DNA from: Phycisphaerae bacterium
Lineage (GTDB): Bacteria; Planctomycetota; Phycisphaerae; UBA1845; PWPN01
Length of the DNA: 14,440 nucleotides
Assembly (NCBI GenBank): GCA_035384605.1
Contig: DAOOIV010000014.1
Span: 1 to 14,440, forward strand
Reading direction: 5' to 3'
Shown here one piece after another: positions 7,869 to 12,795 of this stretch; the stretch's first letter is position 1, and each line of letters starts with the position of its first letter. A program made the translations under genes and the position numbers. The notes beneath the pieces were generated by a model that worked only from the letters and a program-made list of their open reading frames with translations, was not told the origin of the DNA and did no database searches.

Positions 7869-8590
7869 GTCAAAGCGGCCAAGCCTGCCTGAGCCGCCCC
7901 GCGCCGGTAGAGTTCAACAACCTCCGACAGGCTGTACTGCCAGTGCGGCTTTTCCATCAGCCCCACGATCCGGCAGAAGACCTCGTAATCAGCTCTAGTA
8001 TCGACCGATAAGCGGATCTCCCTGAGTTGCGCGGGTGCACTGATATTGAGTATGCTGAATGCTTGATGATTCTCATAGAAGTAAGACGTCACGTGTTCGA
8101 CATGCGAGGGTTTCGACATCCTGGACAATGCCCGCCTGAAAGCCGGCGCGGAAACCACCTCGACCGACTGCCCCGTTGGGTAAGATCTGGGGAAGACGTT
8201 CGTGACCAGGTCGTGGTTGCCGGTTAAGAAGGCGTCCACGGATCGGTCAACCAGGGCTTGATCCAGCAGTGGGCTGTCGCCGCTGATGCGCACGAATCCC
8301 TCGAAGCCGTAATGGTCAAGGGCATCGGCGAATCGCCTCGCCACGTTATCCAGGTCGCCCCGAAAGCACTTCAAGGCCCGCTGCTGACAGAAATCCGCCA
8401 CGGGGTCGTCGGAAGCGTCTCGTGACGTTAGGACGATGACGGTGGAGACTCGATGGCAATGCGCCAAGCGCTCCATCAGGTAGGCCAGTAACGGTCGGCC
8501 GGCAACATCGAGCATTACCTTGCCGGGAAGGCGCTGCGAAGTCATTCGAGCCTGAACGAACACCGGGATTTCTGCAGCGCAACCGGCCAA
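7865..8590 (-). CDS. SpsF/NeuA-like cytidylyltransferase (sugar-acid activation)
   Basis: From a TTG at 8590 the product has 241 residues, the usual size for SpsF and other acylneuraminate cytidylyltransferase-like proteins. It opens with the nucleotide-binding signature VFVQARMTSQRLPGK (10-24), in which Arg15, Arg20 and Lys24 line the CTP phosphates. VISTV-type strand VSTVIVLTS and RISGDSPLLD (101-110), with the metal-side Asp105, follow, then EHVTSYFYEN near the C-terminus. The likely reaction is attack of a keto-sugar acid on CTP to give a CMP-sugar. The open frame continues to GTG8677, but TTG8590 has AGGAG 6 bases upstream and leaves the normal short N-terminus, so it is preferred. It is the first gene of the operon. 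Other nucleotidyl donors or acceptors are possible in this family. Confidence 0.88.
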   Translation of the reverse strand: MAGCAAEIPVFVQARMTSQRLPGKVMLDVAGRPLLAYLMERLAHCHRVSTVIVLTSRDASDDPVADFCQQRALKCFRGDLDNVARRFADALDHYGFEGFVRISGDSPLLDQALVDRSVDAFLTGNHDLVTNVFPRSYPTGQSVEVVSAPAFRRALSRMSKPSHVEHVTSYFYENHQAFSILNISAPAQLREIRLSVDTRADYEVFCRIVGLMEKPHWQYSLSEVVELYRRGAAQAGLAALT

Positions 8591-8790
8591 AGGTAGCTCC
8601 TGGAATCGTGACCGTCGAAGCTGAGGCGGGATCTGGTACCATCGCCTGACGGGAGGTCGGCGCGGTACAATTTGCACGTCCCTGTTCTCAGCTTGTCCGA
8701 TAGTACATCGGCAACTCCACGTGGCCGGGTCGTCTCGGCGATGGCTGGAAATGAACTTGGTGATAGCAGTTCGCCTGATAGGGAGCAGGG
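8591..8790. other. Divergent intergenic region, no clear promoter
   Basis: These 200 bases should contain promoters for the minus-strand six-gene operon and for the plus-strand glycosyltransferase at 8791. I see no hexamer pair with acceptable spacing on either strand. Fragments such as TTGCCG near TACTAT occur, but at the wrong spacing. The promoters may be non-sigma70 or degenerate. Confidence 0.4.
8597..8601 (-). promoter_or_regulatory. Shine-Dalgarno that selects a TTG start
   Basis: AGGAG on the minus strand lies 6 bases before TTG8590. It argues that the cytidylyltransferase starts there, not at the in-frame GTG8677, which has no well-placed ribosome site and would add 29 residues rich in Arg and Pro. 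Confidence 0.65.
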
Positions 8791-9978
8791 GTGGCGAAAA
8801 ACCGACAGACAGTTAGCCTTTATGTGCCAGCTTACAACGCTGGGAGGACGCTGGCTTGTTGCCTGGCTTCCGTCCTTCGGATGAGACCTCGGCCGGACGA
8901 ACTCATCGTCGTCGACGACGGGTCCACCGACGACACGCCTCGGATTGCGCGTCAAGCCGGCTTCGCGCTGGTCAGGCACCCTGAGAACAGGGGGGTCGCA
9001 ACGGCCCGCAACACCGCTATCAGGACGGCACGGGGCAAGTTGGTGGCGTCGCTGGACGCTGACCAGATCGCGCCTCGCGATTGGCTTGCCAGGATGCTCA
9101 AGAATTTCGAGGGTAGAAGGAGGATCGTTGGATGTTGCGGCCGGGTTGTGGAGAAACACACGGATACCATCGCCGATCGCTGGCGAGCGGTTCACATGAA
9201 ATTGAGCTTCGGCATGCGGCGCTCTTACGATCCTCGATGGCTTCACGGTGGCACGATGCTCGTTCGCGACGCCGTCCTTGATGTGGGGTTATACAACGAG
9301 CGATGCCTGCGGGCATACGAGGACGTTGAACTTGTCGCTCGGCTGAAGGCAGCGGGTCATGTTCTGCTCTACGATCCGACGATCATCGCGACTCACCTGA
9401 AGAGAAGCCGCCCTGGTGACGTTGTGAGGGATTTCTGGAGCTACTGGGCGGCCAAGAACGAAATCGAGGGCGCGTACAAATCGCTGGCGGCCGCGTGTCG
9501 GTTGATGATCGCGCGTCAGATGGGAATCGCCGCGTATCGTATCGGCCAGGATCTGAAGCACAAGCGTGACGAACTGCTTCCCCTTGACGCAATCATCCCG
9601 CTGGCTTTTTGCGTCCGCGACCTTGATGAGATGGTTCGCCTGGGCCGCCTTCGGCGGGAGCAGGCTTTGGATATCCAGACGGCACTTACTCGTTGCTACC
9701 AGGGCGTTTGGGAGGAGCTGTTCCCGCGTAAATGCTCCGGCGATGACTGCATAGCGGCGGGTATGGCCCGACTTGCCTTTACCGGCGGTCGCCTGCCCGA
9801 CGGTCGACCGAACAGACTTGCCGCCGCCGCCAAAAACTATGTCTCAGCCTTCAGGAGAGCCTTTGCCCATCTTCTGGCAGACCTGCCCGTACCTGTCAGG
9901 GAACGTATTCTGCGTAGGGCGAGCGATGTACTCCTAGAGGCAGAACCGTCGATGAGAGCCGGTTGGTCGGGCGAATGA
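8791..9978 (+). CDS. Family 2 glycosyltransferase with a long helical C-terminus
   Basis: The 395-residue product carries the GT2 core: SLYVPAYNAGRTL (9-21), ELIVVDDGSTDDT (37-49), NRGVATARNTAI (66-77), the DXD motif SLDADQ (Asp89, Asp91), GGTMLVRDAVLD (153-164) and the YEDVELVARL motif with the presumed catalytic Glu177/Asp178. The family transfers a sugar from a nucleotide donor to a lipid, glycan or protein acceptor. After about residue 250 the sequence is Arg/Ala/Leu-rich, probably helical, and I recognise no known domain. There is no membrane segment. The GTG start has GGGAG at 8781-8785, about 5 bases upstream. It is divergent from the sugar-acid operon, and with the GT2 gene at 1544 it flanks that operon. 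A role in transferring the activated sugar acid is an inference. Confidence 0.93.
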   Translation: MAKNRQTVSLYVPAYNAGRTLACCLASVLRMRPRPDELIVVDDGSTDDTPRIARQAGFALVRHPENRGVATARNTAIRTARGKLVASLDADQIAPRDWLARMLKNFEGRRRIVGCCGRVVEKHTDTIADRWRAVHMKLSFGMRRSYDPRWLHGGTMLVRDAVLDVGLYNERCLRAYEDVELVARLKAAGHVLLYDPTIIATHLKRSRPGDVVRDFWSYWAAKNEIEGAYKSLAAACRLMIARQMGIAAYRIGQDLKHKRDELLPLDAIIPLAFCVRDLDEMVRLGRLRREQALDIQTALTRCYQGVWEELFPRKCSGDDCIAAGMARLAFTGGRLPDGRPNRLAAAAKNYVSAFRRAFAHLLADLPVPVRERILRRASDVLLEAEPSMRAGWSGE

Positions 9979-10120
9979 TTATTCGGAATGGTTGCCTGGT
10001 TCCCGGCGGGCATCGTGTGGTAGCCAAGAGCGAACCATCAGGAGGTCAAATTCGGACTGTTTTAGGGCGATGCCGGCAGGCTGGTCGGGGGCCATCATGC
10101 GGGATTGATCGGGTCGCCGA

Positions 10121-10157
10121 ACAAGGTGGAAGGTGGCAGCCTTTGTACAGATTTTTC
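10121..10157 (+). terminator. Weak possible terminator after the 8791 glycosyltransferase
   Basis: AAGGT (10130-10134) can pair with GCCTT (10139-10143) around GGCA. An alternative pairs ACAAGG with CCTTTGT. A TTTTT run follows at 10152-10156, but 8 bases past the stem, too far for a standard intrinsic terminator. It lies about 150 bases after the stop codon. Confidence 0.22.
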
Positions 10158-10198
10158 TATTTGGCTGAATTCCAGCTACTTGGGAGCTAGCCCGGGGT

Positions 10199-10219
10199 CC
10201 AGAATTACGCAATTTCTGG
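10199..10219. promoter_or_regulatory. Candidate operator dyad upstream of the GntR-type gene
   Basis: CCAGAA (10199-10204) and TTCTGG (10214-10219) are perfect inverted arms around a 9-base centre that is itself AT-rich and partly symmetric. The centre lies about 58 bases before the preferred start of the regulator gene. FadR-type GntR proteins bind short dyads near their own promoters, so autoregulation is a fair guess. Direct evidence is absent. Confidence 0.4.
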
Positions 10220-10267
10220 CGTCAGAATGAGGTGCTTTTACGTCGACAAATTGTTACACTCAGCGGT

Positions 10268-10990
10268 ATGAGAACGGTGAAGACAACCAGGCAACAACCG
10301 ACTAACCAGATCACAGGCCTTGGCCGAATGCGCGAAGAGCACCAGCGAGACGTGGCCTACGTCCAGCTTCGCCACCATTTGATTCTTCAGCAGATTCCTC
10401 CGGGGTCGAGGCTGGCCGAAGTGGAGTGGGCGGCTCGGCTGGGGGTGAACCGTACGGCACTCCGGGAGGCATTTGCACGGCTGGCATCGGAAGGGCTGAT
10501 CAGGCGCGGTGAAAAGACCGGGTACATCGTGCCAGTGCTCACCAAGAAAGATGAACACGACAGCCTGCTCGTTCGGGTGGCGCTGGAGGCCTGTGCGATC
10601 GACATTATCTGCGCCAGCGGGCTGAACACGCCGTCGCATCTGGAGCGGCTTTCGGCAGCGTGCGACTTGCTGGCGCAATTGGTTGACGAGGAATACCACC
10701 TGAGCACGGTGGAAGCCGATTGGCGCTTCCATCAGGCTCTCATAGAGGCAGCCGGCAACGAGCCATTGGTCATCGCGTACCGTCACGCTCCGGTATTGAT
10801 GCTGCAGGCCACTATTCGGAGAGGGCCGGACTGGGTTCAGCGGGAAGAACGCAGCATTGCCGAGCATCGCCAGGTTTTGGCCGCAATGCTGAGCGGAGAC
10901 GCGACAGAAGCGAAAAGAGTGCTGCGGCAGCACCTGGTCGACTCATGGGAAGCGGAGCGGACGAGTCGCAAGACGATGGAGTCGGCGTAA
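10268..10990 (+). CDS. GntR-family transcriptional regulator, FadR/FCD subfamily
   Basis: The 240-residue product has a winged helix domain at about 28-90 (RLAEVEWAARLGVNRTALRE is the helix-turn-helix, then ARLASEGLIRRG and the wing). An all-helical FCD ligand domain follows at about 100-235. The FCD metal/ligand site looks intact: Asp and His in ADWRFHQAL, His in AEHRQVLAAML, and His in LRQHLVDSW. Such regulators are usually repressors released by a small carboxylate or sugar acid. ATG10268 is preferred. A GTG at 10232 adds 12 residues but lacks a spaced ribosome site, and ATG10268 also has only a weak one, so the start is uncertain. It stands alone between the second glycosyltransferase and the PEP-CTERM gene. 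Its ligand is unknown; a sugar acid from the nearby pathway is a tempting but unproved idea. Confidence 0.92.
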   Translation: MRTVKTTRQQPTNQITGLGRMREEHQRDVAYVQLRHHLILQQIPPGSRLAEVEWAARLGVNRTALREAFARLASEGLIRRGEKTGYIVPVLTKKDEHDSLLVRVALEACAIDIICASGLNTPSHLERLSAACDLLAQLVDEEYHLSTVEADWRFHQALIEAAGNEPLVIAYRHAPVLMLQATIRRGPDWVQREERSIAEHRQVLAAMLSGDATEAKRVLRQHLVDSWEAERTSRKTMESA

Positions 10991-11182
10991 GGTTGCGGGC
11001 GCAGCGGTCCAGTGCGGCGCCTGCCCAAAGGGGAGAATCGTTGGCAGAGTGGGTAACCCGAAGGGAGAAGGAACTGCGCCTAACATTCTTGGCAAGCAGG
11101 AGATCCGTGGAGCATTGAGGTGTGATTCCTAAGATCTTGCTAGACATGTGTGTATGCCCATGATGCGCCGTTTCAATTTGTT

Positions 11183-11205
11183 CCAAGTCGACTATTTTCA
11201 CTTGG
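11183..11205. repeat. Inverted repeat in the AT-rich upstream region
   Basis: CCAAGT (11183-11188) and ACTTGG (11200-11205) are perfect arms around an 11-base centre and are followed by TTTATT. It could be a weak terminator for the GntR transcript, or an operator about 80 bases upstream of the next -35 box. Confidence 0.35.
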
Positions 11206-11282
11206 TTTATTAAGCTATAGATGGAAATATGCCCGGGCTGGCGTTATCAGGGCGCGCGCATACAGATTTTCCGCTTTTTCTG

Positions 11283-11311
11283 TTGACAGAAGAGCCGGAA
11301 TCCGATATTCT
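11283..11311 (+). promoter_or_regulatory. Sigma70 promoter upstream of the PEP-CTERM gene
   Basis: A perfect -35 box TTGACA (11283-11288) and a -10 box TATTCT (11306-11311, four of six consensus positions) are separated by exactly 17 bases, downstream of an AT-rich stretch that could act as an UP element. Transcription would begin near 11318, giving a leader of about 250 bases to GTG11570. The -10 box sits inside the dyad at 11295-11313. Confidence 0.6.
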
Positions 11312-11313
11312 GG
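11295..11313. promoter_or_regulatory. Candidate operator dyad over the -10 box
   Basis: CCGGAAT (11295-11301) and ATTCTGG (11307-11313) form a 6-of-7 inverted repeat around CCGAT. Read on the minus strand, the first half is CCAGAAT, the same half-site as in the dyad before the GntR-type gene (10199-10219). Overlap with the -10 box would suit repression. Confidence 0.38.
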
Positions 11314-11556
11314 CCAATGGCTGCGAGAGGTGCCCTCCGGAATCGGGTGTGGGCAGCGCATCACAGGTGGAAGTGGCCCCATGAGCGCGGTCAGTCAAAT
11401 CCGTCTATCGAGCCGCGCCGCAGTGCTGGGGAACGGCATGTCGATGCGCGATCTTAGTGCGTAGCCCAAGTTGATACCTGTCGGGCATCGCCGGCCTTCT
11501 GGAACGTCGAACGGGTTGTTCAAGGTTTCGGTAAGCGGGCACACAACAATGGCACG

Positions 11557-11563
11557 AGGAGGG
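11557..11563 (+). promoter_or_regulatory. Shine-Dalgarno that selects the GTG start of the PEP-CTERM gene
   Basis: AGGAGGG lies 6 bases before GTG11570. It decides against the in-frame upstream starts at 11471 and 11549, which would place a polar stretch before the signal peptide. Confidence 0.75.
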
Positions 11564-11569
11564 TCAAAA

Positions 11570-12541
11570 GTGAAAAACCTGTCAAATATACTGGTTGCCT
11601 TTGTGGGGTTTGAGCTGCTGCTGTCGCCGGCGGTGGGAGGCTTCCTGCTGGAGAACGGCGGGATGGAGGACCCCTTTGCCGGGAGTTATCCCAATGTCGT
11701 GGCCGTGCCTTGGACCTACTACTCATACGGAGGACTGAGTGGGGCCCAGCAAAGCAAGGAGACGACGGTCGTACATGGTGGCTTATCGTCGCAGAGACTG
11801 GCCGGCAACGCGACGAATAACGCCGCTTACTTTGGCATCCGGCAGACGATCGACGCAAACGTCGGCGACGCCTTCATGTTTGGCGGCTGGGTCTGGCCGG
11901 ATTCGGCCGGCACTTACAACGAGACGTCCATTCGGGTGGCATGGGACGGCGGAACCGCTGCTCTGGATGCCACTGTCTTAATGAACTGGCTGCCTTTGGG
12001 CTCGCAAAAGCAGCAATGGCATCAGATGGTTACGACTTCCGGCTCGACGCTGGCTGGCGGCAACGCAACCGCCACGACGATCACTGTGTTTCTTCATAGC
12101 GACAGGAACACGAGCAATGGCAGCCTTCTTACGTACTGGGATGACGTGGTCGGTTATCACACGTTTGTGCCCCCGGCCCCGATCCTCGGGAATCAGACGC
12201 CAAGCAGCTTTGAGGTGAACGTGGACCCGGGGGGCAACTCCGGCAACCTCTTTGCCCAATATGCCATCACGGTCGGCGGCGGCGGTTACACGCTGGGATC
12301 GGACTGGTTGCAGGCCGATGGCAGCGTGGGCGGCAGCCCTGTCTGGCGAACGGACGCACAGTGGGGAACGACGACGGTGACGGGCGTGGCGGGGGACACG
12401 ATCTACAGCGTTCAGGTGAAAGCACGCTACGACAGCGTCAGAGCGCAAGAAACTTACCTGGGCCCGGTGGCGATGATTCCGGAGCCTGTGACCGTCGCCT
12501 TGTTGGGTTTGGGCATCGCGGCGGTGATTCGGCGGCGGTAG
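11570..12541 (+). CDS. Secreted PEP-CTERM-anchored protein with a carbohydrate-binding-like N-terminal domain
   Basis: The 323-residue product starts KNLSNILVAFVGFELLLSP after the initiator, a Sec signal peptide ending near residue 22-24. Its C-terminus is a classic PEP-CTERM signal: IPEPVTVALLGLGIAAVI (303-320) followed by RRR. Such proteins are cut by an exosortase and delivered to the outer envelope or extracellular matrix. Residues about 25-195 start FLLENGGMEDPF and end WDDVVGYHTF, a jelly-roll layout typical of CBM4/9-like or DUF642-like binding modules. Residues about 200-300 (LFAQYAITVGG, WGTTTVTGVAGDTIYSVQVK) look like a fibronectin-III-like module. No catalytic motif is seen. No exosortase gene is in this window, so one must lie elsewhere. 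It has its own promoter and a long leader, and it is not in an operon with the sugar genes. Binding specificity is unknown. Confidence 0.9.
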   Translation: MKNLSNILVAFVGFELLLSPAVGGFLLENGGMEDPFAGSYPNVVAVPWTYYSYGGLSGAQQSKETTVVHGGLSSQRLAGNATNNAAYFGIRQTIDANVGDAFMFGGWVWPDSAGTYNETSIRVAWDGGTAALDATVLMNWLPLGSQKQQWHQMVTTSGSTLAGGNATATTITVFLHSDRNTSNGSLLTYWDDVVGYHTFVPPAPILGNQTPSSFEVNVDPGGNSGNLFAQYAITVGGGGYTLGSDWLQADGSVGGSPVWRTDAQWGTTTVTGVAGDTIYSVQVKARYDSVRAQETYLGPVAMIPEPVTVALLGLGIAAVIRRR

Positions 12542-12795
12542 GTGTCGTTCCCATGGCTTTGCCGGGTTATGGTCGTATTCGCCGAGAAGGGCGACGGGGT
12601 GTCATATAGCTCTGCATGCAGACTCAAACTGGGGATGCTGAATATGCGTCGGCTTGCGTCGGTGGCAAGCCGCGAACAGCGAGAGTTGGTTGGCAAGTGT
12701 TAGCGGCATGGCCGGGATCGAGAGCGGCGTCAGGCCGGCCCGGTCCCGCAGTGAATCGCAGGGTGAAGTGAGGCAAGTTTTTCTTGGAGGATTGG
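12542..12795. other. Intergenic region before the secreted Cys-rich protein gene
   Basis: The 254 bases contain the hairpin at 12650-12672 and a ribosome site GGAGG at 12786-12790. I find no good -35/-10 pair, so the downstream gene may be read from the 11283 promoter or from an unrecognised one. Confidence 0.4.
12650..12672 (+). repeat. 8-bp stem hairpin downstream of the PEP-CTERM gene
   Basis: CGGCTTGC (12650-12657) pairs perfectly with GCAAGCCG (12665-12672) around a 7-base loop. There is no T run after it, so it is not a standard intrinsic terminator. It may mark an mRNA 3' end or act as a structural block in a shared transcript. Confidence 0.4.

Larger units (their letters stand above)
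10991..11569. other. 579-base non-coding region with promoter, dyads and a long leader
   Basis: No convincing gene lies here. The left part is GC-rich; about 11110-11280 is clearly AT-richer than its surroundings. It holds an inverted repeat at 11183-11205, a sigma70 promoter at 11283-11311, and a leader of about 250 bases before GTG11570. The leader contains a possible 26-residue short frame (11381-11464) and complementary segments CGATGC (11442-11447) and GCATCG (11485-11490). No known riboswitch consensus was recognised. Confidence 0.55.

Noticed and set aside
8673..8705. TTGCAC and TAGTAC as a promoter pair for the second glycosyltransferase
   Set aside because: The hexamers are about 23 bases apart and match poorly, so this was not reported as a promoter.
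9963..10190. 75-codon plus-strand frame after the second glycosyltransferase
   Set aside because: It overlaps the end of the preceding gene, has no ribosome site and its composition is not coding-like.
10255..10260. TACACT as a -10 box for the GntR-type gene
   Set aside because: It is only 7 bases from the preferred start and has no matching -35 hexamer.
11150..11464. 104-codon frame across the region upstream of the PEP-CTERM gene
   Set aside because: It runs through the AT-rich segment and the promoter, lacks a ribosome site and has no recognisable protein features.
11551..11563. TGGCACG resembling a sigma54 -24 element
   Set aside because: No GC/TTGC -12 element follows at the needed spacing, and the site overlaps the ribosome-binding region of the PEP-CTERM gene.
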